A stretch of 64,000 nt of DNA from Fagopyrum homotropicum (Eukaryota; Streptophyta; Magnoliopsida; Caryophyllales; Polygonaceae): assembly GCA_033239125.1 (NCBI GenBank), contig BSWB01000001.1:168539481-168603480 (forward strand), in the 5' to 3' direction. The position numbers were made by a program, and so were the translations under genes. Below are positions 23,751-36,300 of this stretch, in pieces. Each line of letters begins with the position of its first letter. Within the stretch, counting starts at the first letter, position 1. The notes beneath the pieces are model-generated. The model ran no database searches and had not been told where the DNA came from. It was given only the letters and a program-made list of their open reading frames with translations.

Positions 23751-24396
23751 TTTTGGTGGCTATGTTGGATGCGGGATAGGCTAGGAATTAGCATATTATA
23801 TATTGATAAGAGATCACGGTACGTAGATACAAACTAGGCAGGGTGAGAAAGGAATAATTTGCTTTTTACTTTGTGGATGGAGGGGAATCGGTAAGTGCCA
23901 CTTTGGACGATCATGACCTCTGCTACCATTACGAACCCGAATCAGAACATATTCTCGACACTATATCACAATTTTAAATTAACATTTCACCTGACTTACC
24001 CATACTCAGTTGGTTCATCGGTTGAGTGTTGTTTACAAGTTGGTTTATGCCAATCTAACGGAAACAAAATGATTTATAATCCACAATCCCAAACTTTTTA
24101 ACTTACCGAAACACAGTAAACCGATTGACATATTTTTTTTCTTCTTACAAAGCACATTTCATCCCCTTCTCTACCCTACAAAACTAGCACGACCATATCC
24201 TACACAAGAAACACTCTTGCGCTAACCTTCTTTCTAGAATAAACTACACTTTGTACCTACCTGCCTTTTGTATTTCCATTGTTCAACATATTTGAACCAT
24301 AATTCCGTTGTGTACTTGTCACACAGATGAAATTTCATGTTTCAATCACAGGCAGTTCTGTCTACAGATGCATTTACATTTTCAGTCGGAGGGAGG
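23751..24396. other. GEM-like promoter and ELMO 3' flank
   Basis: The minus strand reads TATATAAT at about 23795-23802, roughly 45 bp upstream of the GEM-like ATG, a plausible TATA box. The rest is non-coding and would contain the ELMO-gene 3' UTR just left of 24397. Confidence 0.45.
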
Positions 24397-27300
24397 CTAT
24401 TTGTACAGGAGACAGTAAGCTGGTAGTTCGCGTATCCGGTGGATGTTTTCTACGGATAGTTCCCGATCCAACTGTGTTTTTGTCGCTTGCAGTACCTCCT
24501 ATTGGAAGTCAAAATAAAATTATATGAGTCACAATGCGTCGCATTTGCAATCCACCGCGTTTCTAGTGCCCTCTTTCTGATGCATTTGACAAATAAAATA
24601 AAAGATTCCAAAGGCTCGAAAGCAAAAGGGAGAGGGAATACATTGAAGTTCATGTAAGAAGCATGTGTAGCAAGCCACAGCGCATCCATCATCACAAAGG
24701 CAACACAAAACAGAACATCAAAGGCTTCTTCATCTTCTACAGTAAGAATTTTGTGAGAAAGTCAGAAAACAGAGTCAAAAACACATAGCAGAAGACGAGG
24801 ATACAACAAGTCAGATAAAGTGCTTCACCTGCCAACAGCTTGAGGAAGTTCAATCCTGCACGAGTCCTGGGTTTCACTGCAAAACAGATAGTCATAAAGT
24901 GGACGGCATTAGCTGAAGGTCCTTGTCATAAGATTATCATGTCTTGCAAGGGTTACTTGCACAAAATTACACAAAATATTGGTGTTTATTACTGAAATTC
25001 AAAAGCTTATCTTTTGAATATGGCATAGTCATCGGAAACCTGATGTTCTGAGTAGCACTAGCTAAACTAGGACCTTTGATGTTAGAATTCCAATATATAC
25101 GTTTTATATTAAGAAGCAAATTTGGGTGCTGGTAAGAGCCGTATATATTAACTAGATAAAAACATAATTATTTTCCAATATTTTCCATTCAGAAGTTTCT
25201 AAAGTACATAACTTTATCAGAATTCAATCTGATTTACACTGCCCACAAAACTTGAAAGGCATATCAAATTTTCTATACCAAGGAGATGAAAATCAGGCAG
25301 TAGAAATTCATAGCATTAGAAGATGCCCAACAAGAAACACAAACCTGACAATAAATCCAGCATTTGAATTAACATAAATGTTATATTAATGCCAGCAACG
25401 GCAAAAGGGTACTCCCATGTGGATCTCTTTCCTTCTTCTTTGAACAATAACCTGCGGAAAAAAACCTTCATTTTGATACAAAGCTAATTAGTGACAACAT
25501 AACTCTGTTTCACTTCATTGAATACAATAAAGAGAGAGAATAAAATGACACAAATTATAAGATGTTCAGACAAACATACTGGATAAGTCCTGGCAAAAAA
25601 AAGCAAATTCTCCAGTGCAATGAATCCACAACTCCTGTAAAAAGTGATTTCTGCAATTAGAAGCCATTGAAAAATGACAATGAAGCTTAAGATATGCAAA
25701 TTCAATCTTCTAAACCTTCATATGAAATGACATTTTGGTAAGTGGGAATAGCTAAATTGTGAATCAAATGTAAGTATGACAGTTCACTATCATTAGGAAA
25801 ACTAACATTGGGTCTGTAGTAAAAAATTAGACTGAACTTTATTACAACATCAATTTTCATTATCATAAACGTACCAATACAGGTATCACTATTAATAGAA
25901 ATATGTATCCTGTGATAATGTCATCTGAGGGTTTTTCTAGGGTGCAGGACAACGACAGTCAGGTACAGTCTGACAGTATTAAAAGGAAAGTTGTATCGGG
26001 TGAAAGAGTGATACGGTACTGCAGCACAGACCGTTGAAAGTGTATTCCAGGAAGAAGAAACAATTGGAAGCAACTACTTAATTAGTGGACCAAGCTAAGT
26101 TATTTCTTAATTAATTTTATTCAGTAGGTTGCTAGAGTTGGAGTCTGTTAGAGTCAAGCACTAGCTTAGTTAGTCGAATTTGTTATTGCTTAATTGTAGG
26201 AGATAATCTGAGTAGTGGTTAGATTATTCTCTATTCTTGTTTGAGTGGGGTTCTATCAATTTGGTATCAGAGCCATTTCGATCCGAGATGGTGAACACCC
26301 GTTCAGGTCCAGGTACTCAAAACCCACCAGACCCTATAGGGTCTATACCATCAATCCACCCTTCTGCTCCCCTCGATCCCAATCCAAACACGTCTTCTTC
26401 CTCAAACCCGAATCCAGACCAGAATATGCTCGCGCAACTAGCCACCGCTTTCACAACCTTAACTGCCGAGGTCGCAACCCTTAAAGCACAATCAAGCAAT
26501 AATTCAGTGCTTGATGGATGTCCTGGTGGCTCCACGCATGCCGCCACGCGCATCCCCTGACCAACTGCCTCTTTTGAGCCAGGCCGCCCTCCTCGTTGGT
26601 GGGACGAACCGGATGATGATGAAGATAACAATCTCGGGTTTCCACAAAACCGACAATCCCGAGCTAAGATCGATTTTCCTAAGTTTGAGGGAGGTGACCC
26701 TCGCGGTTGGATTCTTAAGGCAGAGAATGATGGAGATATACCTGTAACTAATTCAGTTACATAAACTCATGTATAAATACAGATCCTTATGACACATAAT
26801 AGACAAGACTTTCATTCTGTTGCAATACAATCTCTCTTTTCCTTCTGTAAACATCAACATGGTATCAGAGCTTGGTTAGAATCTCCTCTGTATCAACAAA
26901 CTCTCTTTCTTCTGCTTCCATGGCAAACAATCCAGATCCAATCGATACCAATTCTTCTTCAGATGATGCTCTTCTTCTTCAGCTCCAATTACACCACTCC
27001 GATGCACCATCGCTCAAACTTTCTACTACTCTTCTTAACAGTATCAACTATTCCAGATGGAAACGAGCTATTGAAGTTTCCGCATCTGCGAAGAACAAGC
27101 TCTCTTTCGTCAATGGTGCTTGTGAAAAACCTGCATCTGATCCCAAAATGATTGCTAAATGGGATCAATGCAATAGTATGTTGATTTCATGGCTATTACA
27201 CTCGACGGAAAAAGAAATTGGGGATTCTGTGCTCTTCTGCAATACGGCTGCTCAAATCTGGAATGTGTTAGCGATTAGGTTTGGGAAATCCAGTCGCACA

Positions 27301-30300
27301 AACCTATATCAGATCCAGAAGCAATTATCCACTATTTCTCAAGGTACACAGTCTATTACATCTTATTTCACTCATCTGAAGCATATTTGGGATGATTATA
27401 CGCTCGCTGTCACTCATCACACTTGTAAGTGTCGATCGAATGCTACTGCTCTTGCTATGCTTCATGATCAACAGGTTATTCAATTCTTAGTTGGTCTCAA
27501 TGATTTATTCAATCTTGTCCGATCTCATATACTGATGCTTATTCCAAGTCCATCCCTAAATGAGGTGTACAAACTTCTTCTTCAAGAAGAGAGCCAAAGA
27601 AATCTTTCCAACAACTCTGTTGTTGATGAAACTGCATCTGCCTTATACTCGCAACAACGTTCTACGTCTTCTAAGCAGTCTCGTGGATATTCTTCCACTG
27701 AGTCAAGATCCAACTCAACAAACAACAACCAACCATAATGTGATCACTGCAAGAACAAAGGCCATACTACTGACAAATTTTGGAAGCTTGTTGGTTATCC
27801 TACATCACCTATTCCAGGCCTTCCTTGGTGTTCTCATTGCAGAATTGTTGGCCATGATACCAACAAATGCTGGAAGATTATTGGTTATCCAGCTAGACAC
27901 AAACTCGCTGCTGCTTCAGTTCATAACTCGTTCACTCCAGAACAAATGACATCAATATTGGCTCTTCGAGATCAGAAACAATCTTCACAACCTGCATATG
28001 ATTACCGACCAGATTACACCTCATCTAGACCTCTTTATTTCTTACACTCCCATTCTTTATCCTTCATATATTACCATGCCTAATGGCAAACGTGATAATG
28101 TTGCTCACTATGGCATTGTCAAACTTAATTATCATATTCAACTATCGCATGTCCTACATGTCCCTGATTTTCATTTTAATCTTGTTTCAGTTCATAAATT
28201 GTCTTCTGACTTGAACTTCCATGTTTTGTTCACTGCTAATGACTACATCCTTCAGGACTATTTGATGAAGAAGCGTCTGGTGATTGGACGAGCAACTAAT
28301 GGACTATACGTGGTTAATACATCTTGTAATGAACCTACTACTTGTCATACTATCTCTTCCAGTTTTAATAATTCAACCAACGATGGTCTTTCTTTGTACA
28401 CTTCTTGTTATGACTCATCTATCGATTATGGCATTGCCGCTTAGGTCATATGCCATTTGGTAATATGTCTTGCATTAACAATAATCTTGCTATTCCAAAG
28501 ATTCACCCTATATGTACCATATACCCCCAAGCCTGCCAACATAGACAGCCATTCGCTTTATCTACTCGATCCACCAATCCTTTTGACCTCATCCATATTG
28601 ATACATGGGGGCCATACAAACACCAAACTCACAATGACCTATCTTACTTTCTCACCATTATTGAGGATTATTCTCGATGTACATGGACATACTTGATGTC
28701 ACACAAAAGCAATGCTTTATCCATACTAAAAGCCTTTGTTGCCGTGGTTAAAACTCAATTCCAAACCTCCATCAAAACCATTCGTTCGGATAATGCTATT
28801 GAGTTTTCAAGCAAAGAAGCCTCTTTATTTTATTCTAACCAAGGCATTGTTCATCAAACCTCTTGTGTCTATACACCCAAACAAAATGGTGACGTTGAGC
28901 GTAAACATCGACATCTCCTTGAGGTAGCTCGATCCCTTTCCTTTCAGTCAAAGTTACCTCCATCTTATTGGGGTGATTGTATTCTTTCCGCTACATACTT
29001 GATCAATAGACGCCCGGCTTCAATCCCTTCTCACAAAACACCCTATGAAGTTTTATTCAACAAGAAACCCACATATGATCATCTAACGGTCTTTGGATGC
29101 CTATGCTTTGTTCATACTCCTAAGGTGTCTCGTGACAAGTTTGAACCCCGATCTCAACCTTGTGTTTTCATTGGCTATCCCTATGCTAAAAAGGGATACA
29201 AGATTCTTACCCTTTACACTAGAGAAACTATCGTATCTAGGGACGTTACTTTTCATGAACAATACCTTCCCTTTCATCATATTTCCCCTACATCTTCTTC
29301 ACCCTTTCCTATTACCCAGAATACTTCTTCTATTGAGACTTTGATCTTCTCTCCCCAACCTGCCAATCCCCATGCAAACCCTAGTTCAGATCCTGCACCT
29401 AACACTAATGACTCACCTCCTCATGATGTGTCACAAAACGCTACCTCATCTTCCCATAATAACATGGCACCATCTAATGTTCCAATTCTATCACCAAGTA
29501 TATCTCCTTCTCCCTCACATATTCGTCGCTCTACCCGATCAATCAGACCACCATCTTACCTCTCAGACTGCATATGCACGTATAATTCTTGCTCGTCCTC
29601 ACCAGGTAATTCTCTCCCCCTTTCTTTACCCTCCTCTCATATAGCTTTTCTTTCATCCTTACATTCATTTGTTGAACATACCACTTATACCGAAGCTTCT
29701 AAAGATCCTAAGTGGGTTGAGGCTATGGACAAAGAATATCAAGCCTTACAAAGTAATCACACGTGGATCTCACTCCTTTACCTCATGAGACCTTTTCCCC
29801 GGTCGTTAAAATGACAACTATATGTACCATTCTTGCCATAGCTGCTTCTAAAGGCTGGATATTACATCAAATGGATGTAAACAATGCCTTCTTTCATGGC
29901 AATTTATATGAGGATGTTTACATGAAATTGCCCCCTACCTAACCCTCACTCCCTTGTTTGTAAAGTAAAGAAGTCATTGTATGGGTTAAAACAGGCCTCT
30001 CGTCAGTGGTTTTATCGACTCACAACAGCTCTTATCGATCAAGGATTTCAGCAATCTAAGAATGATTACTCATTGTTCCTTAAGCACTCTGATCAGGACA
30101 TGCTGCTGCTGAAGTCACTTGGCTAATTTGTAAGAGTTAGGATTTTCGAATCCTAAATAATCATGATTAAGGTGACAGATTAAACCTAATCATTGATAGT
30201 AATATTGGGTCACTTGTGAATGGGGTGAAATTGACAAGCTTAGATTCCACCATTGAGTTTCTGGCCTGAGATTGACCTAGTGGGAAAAATTCTACTTTTT

Positions 30301-33300
30301 CATCTGGAGAATAATTTTTACCCCCAGTGTTATTTGGAGCATTTGGAAGCTTCAGTTAATAAAAATGCAGTTAAGAGAAATGATCAGGACATCGGACATG
30401 TACTAGATATGAAATAACATGGAAATGCAAAATGGTCAAAAGAGTCGCTATTTTGTTTCTTAGCAGCTAAGAAAGACGGCTTAGGAATATGCATTTACAA
30501 GGAAATTGCAGAATAACTACCCACACAATATTCCGGAATTATTAGTTCAATTCCAAGAAGTTTGGAGAAAGGACTCAAACCACCTTCAGATCGGTAAAAG
30601 GATAATTATCGATTTTGCTAAAGGATAGTGCTTGAGGATAATTATCAACCTTGATAAAGGATAATCATCAATGTTGCTAAAGGATAATGCAAGAGGATAA
30701 TTATCCATTTCGCTAAAGGATAATGCTAAAGGGTAATTATCGACTTTGCTAAAGGATAATGCTAAAGGATGATTATCGATTTTGCTAAAGGATAATGGTA
30801 GAAGATAATTATCGACTTCTCTATAAATAGAGGAAATTTATTCATTTACTTTCACATTTCCTCGTAAAAGCTTTCATTTCTCTCAACCTTCAAATTCAGA
30901 CTTACTCTTCGTTTGTAATCCGATTTCTAATCCGTTTGAGTTTTCGGATTTCTTTCTTCGTCCTCTTCATTTTGGTATCGAGCATCTGCATTTCCGTTGA
31001 AGTTAAGACCAGGTCGAGCCTCCCCCTTACATGGCTGGTTCAGTCGCTCAGATTCCGGTGAATATGATGGTTTCCGAGCGTAGCCATCGTCGTTGTGATT
31101 CCGAATCTTCTTTCGGATCGTCAATCGGGTTAGTAACGGAGAAGTTATGAATTTATTCGTTTTCCGTATTGCGATTTGGCCTAAATTGACCTTAGGCTTC
31201 AAAATGTATAATTGGAAATTCCATTATGCTCGTTACATTATTCTGGTGATTATGGGCTATTTGTTTGATGAGATTTGATGATTGTTGGGTTCAGAAACTG
31301 CCTGCGGGCAAAACGTTATTCTGGTGAAATTTAATTAGGAATGTAGGAAAAACTATAAGCTAATAAAATTCAAAGGAATGAATTTAATTGATGTTTGAAG
31401 CAAGAAGTTTAATACGAGGAATATGATATTCTCGACAGGTGTTGTTGAAGACGGTAGACTAACTATAGCTTAGTTGTTCAGTGAGCGTATCCAGGTAAGT
31501 CTTCGGACTTACTTAGCTTCGATCTGCAGAAACTTGTGCCTGAGAGATTTATATCTTGTTGTGTTGAATTGTGATTGATGTTATGCATTATGATGTGTTA
31601 TGTGTGAAGCATGCTAATGTTATTGTTGTGTTTTATGATGAATATGATTATATGATGTGATGTGTAAAGCATGCTTAATGTTGTTGTTATGTGTATCATA
31701 CTAGGGTTATGTGAAATGATTAAATTGATAAGTGTTAGCCTATTGAGGCGTGGTATTATATGACATGATAGACTTGTTGAGACGTGTGATATGATGGCGA
31801 CCTGTAAAGGTCAAGAGTATGTAAAGTGAGTATTTTGCAGTGAATACCAGAGCTTGGCCAGGCCCGGATCACTTGCGCGTGTATAAGAATGATGCCGAGT
31901 CTGATGGACTTCGGGCTCGGGTCGCACACCTAATTAAAATGGTAAATGTTGCATTAACATGAACGGGAAAATGTTGCATGTGGTTAGAGGGTTAAGACAA
32001 TAACCCGCCACGAGAAATCCTGGCCCGTAGACTTGATCAGTCTGGCTACGACCTAAGAGCAAATGTCTAAATTAACCTAATCTAGGCAATGGTGAGCTCA
32101 CACCAAAGCCAGAATCGTAAAGCAATGGTTCCGGATTTGGTCCGGGATCGCAAATTGTAAATTGCATACTGCATTCACGTGCATCATTCATATAAGCATG
32201 ATATCATCTCATGAGCACGATATATGATATTTGAATATGTGTGTTGTGTTGTGTTGTGATGCGTTAATATAATCTCTCATGGATAGATTATGATCGGTAG
32301 CTAACGGTTTTAAACCGAATCTTTTTAGGTAATGTCGATCATAGGAACGCTTCAGGGATGTCAGCTGCAGGAAGTGGACAGCCGGGGCAGTGTTAACCCA
32401 AGGGTTTGTTGAACATCTTTTGAAATCAATCGCTTGCAAGCGAGTCTTTCGTTGTTTGTGTGCAATTATGTACATGTGTTGGTTTCAGGCTAATGTTTTA
32501 AGCAACCGTTCAGGTGTCGTGTTGTGAAATGTCGTTTTGGGATATACATACTAACTGCATGCATAATAGTTATATAAAGGTTTTCTAAATGATAGGTTGA
32601 ATGTTTTCATTATTTTTCGTACTTCTTGTTGCAAGATCCTATTTGTGAAGTTGTCAGGCTAACTGATGGGACCCACTGTGTGGTCCTTAGCCTAGTGACG
32701 TCTTGGGTTACTTAAAAAACCCGGGTCGTTACATAACTCGTCTTTTTCAGGAACTTAAACTCACACCACCACAACCTGTTACTCTCCACTGTGACAACAA
32801 TTCTACAATCCAGATGAGCAAGAATCCAGTTTTCCATGAACGTACAAAACACCACAGCCTACTCTCGACCAATTAGCTGATGTTATGACCAAGATTGTAC
32901 CATCTCCACAACAAAATAGATTGCTTAGCAAACTAGGAATGTCTACCCTTCCTAGTTTGAGGGGGAGGGGGGTGATGGAGATATACCTGTAACTAATTCA
33001 GTTACATAAACTCATGTATAAATACAAATCCTTATGGCACATAATAGACAAGACTTTCATTCTGTTGCAATACAATCTCTCTTTTCCTTCTGTAAACATC
33101 AACAGAGAAGTATTTCCAGTATTTCCAAATTTCAGATGACATGAAAGTGGAGGTTGCCACCATGCATCTCGACGGTGACGCCTTAGATCTCTATGCTCGG
33201 GTTAATGGTGAAAGGGAAATACTACTATGGGAAGATCTTATTCGGATCTTCCAGGAACACTATGGACCTCCGGAGTTCCAAAATTCGGATGAGTTCTTGA

Positions 33301-36300
33301 CAACCATCAAACAAACGGGTACGGTCACTGAATACCGCCAAGAGTTTACTCGGAGAGCGGCGAGAGTCCTGGATTGGCCGGAACATTGCCTCCTTGGCGT
33401 TTTCCTGACAGGTCTAAAGGAGGAATTGAGGACTGAAGTCCGGATCCACAAGCCACGTACAGTTTACAAGGTAGCTAGTCTAGCCTTGGCTTTTGAGGCC
33501 AAAGTTAGTTCTACTTGAGGCCCACGGTACCCTTATTCTTCCAACAAGCCCAATAACTTTAACCCAAACTCACAGCCCACTCAAAACTCTAGCCTCAACC
33601 CTAATTCTGCTCCCCATAATCGACTTTCATCTACACCTCCAACCACACAAAAATGGGACACCGAGCGTAATCAACGTTGGGAGAAAGGTTTATGCTTCAG
33701 ATGTGGCGACTGCTTTGTTCCAGGGTACCAATGTCGCTCTTCTTTCTCCAACATGGAGTGCACCGAAGAAAGACACGATGAACTGACCACGAGTGGTGAC
33801 ACTCCAGCAAGACCGGTAGGGATCGACAATAGCATGGTTGAAATTTTCTTCCATCAAATTTCTGAAAATACCTCAGCCGCAACAATGAAGCTTCAGGGCA
33901 TGCTCTATAACAAACCCGTTCTCATCCTAATTGATAGCCGATCGACGCACAATTTCATCTCCGACAACTTGGTTGCAGAATTACAATTACCAACTCAATT
34001 GGTTCCTTCATTCGGGATCGGTAACGGCGATATTGTCTCTTGTAATCGGGTATGTGCCAATCTGTCAATCCAATTGTCGGGAATTACCATCAATCAGGAC
34101 TTTTTTCCATTCTCAATGGGCGGTCCGGAAATGGTGTTGGACATTAAATGGCTAGCTTCATTGAATATGACTGAGGCCAATTGGAACGACTTGTATCTCA
34201 TCTTCAACATCCATGGGAAGAGATACAAAGTCCATGGAGTACGACCAGGCCAAGAAGATAAATCACTGGCTTCTTTTTTGTTGCTCTCTTCGTCCCCTGA
34301 ACACCACCAAAAACCTATATCATTGGTAATGCAACCCCTTCTGGATGACTACCCAGATGTCTTCCAGGAACCCACCAATCTTCCACCAAATAGATCCCAA
34401 ACCCATTAAATTCACTTACTGCAGAATTTTCGACCCCCAAACTTACACCCTTACCGATATCCCTTCCACCAGAAATCAAAAATTGAGAAGCAAACTGCTG
34501 AGCTGTTGAGAGCAGGCTTCATTCGTCCAAGCACAAGCCCTTTCGCCAGCCCCGTTCACCTTGTCAAGAAGAAAGACGACACTTGGCGAATGTGCGTTGA
34601 TTACCGTCGCCTCAACCAGATCACCGTTCTTGATAAATACCCAATCCCGGTCATAGATGAATTGTTAGGTGAACTACATGGTGCAGTGGTTTTCTCCAAA
34701 ATTGACCTCCGTTCTGGTTATCATCAGATCCGAGTCCACTCACCAGATATCCCTAAAACAGCTTTCCCCACCCACTCCGGGCATTGCGAATTCCTAGTAA
34801 TGACGTTCGGGTTAACCAACGCTCCGTCCACCTTCCAGGCCATTATGAACGATCTTTTCCGACCTTATCTTCGTCGATTCATCGTGGTATTCTTCGATGA
34901 TATGCTCATTTATAGCCCCACGATGGAGACTCATTTGTAGCACTTAAGATTGGCGCTTCAACTATTGTGTGCACATCAGTTCTATGACAAGGAGTCAAAA
35001 TGCTTGTTCGGTCAAAAGGAGATTTCGTTCCTCAGTCATATTGTTTCTGACCAAGGGGTTGCAGTGGATCAAGAAAAGGTTTCTGCGGTGGTGAATTGGC
35101 AGGTCCCACTCTCAGTCAAAGAGTTACGAGGTTTTTTGGGCCTCATGGGATATTACCGTCGTTTTGTCCGAGGTTATGGACACATTGCTCGGCCCTTGAC
35201 ACACCTCGCCAAAAAGGATGCTTTCAAATCGTCAGTTGAGGCCAACGACGCCTTCCGAAACCTCAAGTCTGCTTTAACTTCGGTTCCAGTCCTTCGCCTT
35301 CCGGATTTTTCAGAACCTTTCATTGTGGAGTGCGATGCTTCATGTGACGGGGTTGGAGTCATTCTTCTCCATAACGGACATCCCATAGCTTATTACAGCA
35401 ACGGTTTCTCGTTCTCCAATCGTTTTCAATCCACTTAGATAGAGAACTTCTTGCTTTGATTTTGGCTCTTCAAAAATGGCGTCATTACCTATTTGGGGCC
35501 AAATTTGTCGTCCGGAGTGACCACCGTAGTTTGCAATATTTACCGGAGCAAAAGGTGACAACAAATACTCAGCAACGACTGTTGTTGAAACTCTTACCAT
35601 TTGATTTTGTGATCGAATACAAGCCCGGAAAGGAGAATATAGGCGCTGATGCACTGTCATGCAAGCCCCAACATGCTGAATTGTTTGCACTCGCCATACC
35701 TATTGCAGTCGACTTTGTAGGATGGGACGAGACTTTATTGCAGGATAGGTTTACTGGTGATATCATAGCTGCCAAGAAAATAGAGGTATCTTCTTTTCCT
35801 GACTTTTCACTTGTTCAGGGTAAATTATTCTTCAAGAACCGCTTGGTGGTGTCATCCAACATGGAGCTTCGGCAGAAAATCCTTTTTGCTGCACACGACT
35901 CTCTGATCGGGGGTCACGGTAACTCTAAAGCGGGTTACTGCTGAATTCTTTTGGCCACGTATGAAGTCGGGCGTGTGCCAATATGTACAGATGTGTACAG
36001 TCTGCCAACAGGCCAAATATCAAACACTAGTCCCTGTAGGCCTTCTCCAACCATTGTCAATACCGGAACGAATATGGGAAGATGTCTCAGTTGATTTCAT
36101 CACCGGGTTACCCAAGTCGGGTGGATGAGACGTTATCATGGTCGTGGTCGATCGTTTGAGCAAATATGCCTATTTCATTGGGATGTCTCACCCGTACACC
36201 TCCAAAATGGTTGCACATCTATTCTATCGGAATATTGTTCGGTTGCATGGAATTTCCGCGTTCGATTTTGTCGCGATCATGTTTTTCTTAGTGCATTCTG

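Larger units (their letters stand above)
26728..33104 (+). mobile_element. Ty1/copia retrotransposon 2, nested in the gypsy gag
   Basis: 132-bp LTRs (26728-26859 and 32973-33104) starting TGATGGAGATATACC and ending AACATCAACA differ at two positions. The perfect 5-bp duplication GAGAA (26723-26727, 33105-33109) marks the insertion into the gypsy gag frame. The primer-binding site TGGTATCAGAGC (26860) and a G-rich polypurine tract before the 3' LTR are intact. It belongs to the same broad group as copia element 1 (similar gag and integrase). RT and RNase H are mostly deleted at about 30095, and a 2.6-kb solo LTR sits in the remaining RNase H. Confidence 0.95.
26288..33520 (+). pseudogene. gypsy gag, split by copia element 2
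   Basis: Starts [16 protein letters not shown] after the primer-binding site. A nonsense codon lies at 26558-26560, after which the same frame continues to [15 protein letters not shown] at 26727. The frame resumes after the nested element at 33105 with [17 protein letters not shown] and [15 protein letters not shown], the retrotransposon gag domain, to a stop at about 33518. The later zinc knuckle is read [14 protein letters not shown] near 33690, with tyrosine in place of the histidine ligand. Confidence 0.85.

Noticed and set aside
26860..26872. TGGTATCAGAGC as part of a tRNA gene
   Set aside because: It is the complement of a tRNA-Met 3' end serving as the primer-binding site directly after an LTR; no tRNA fold surrounds it.
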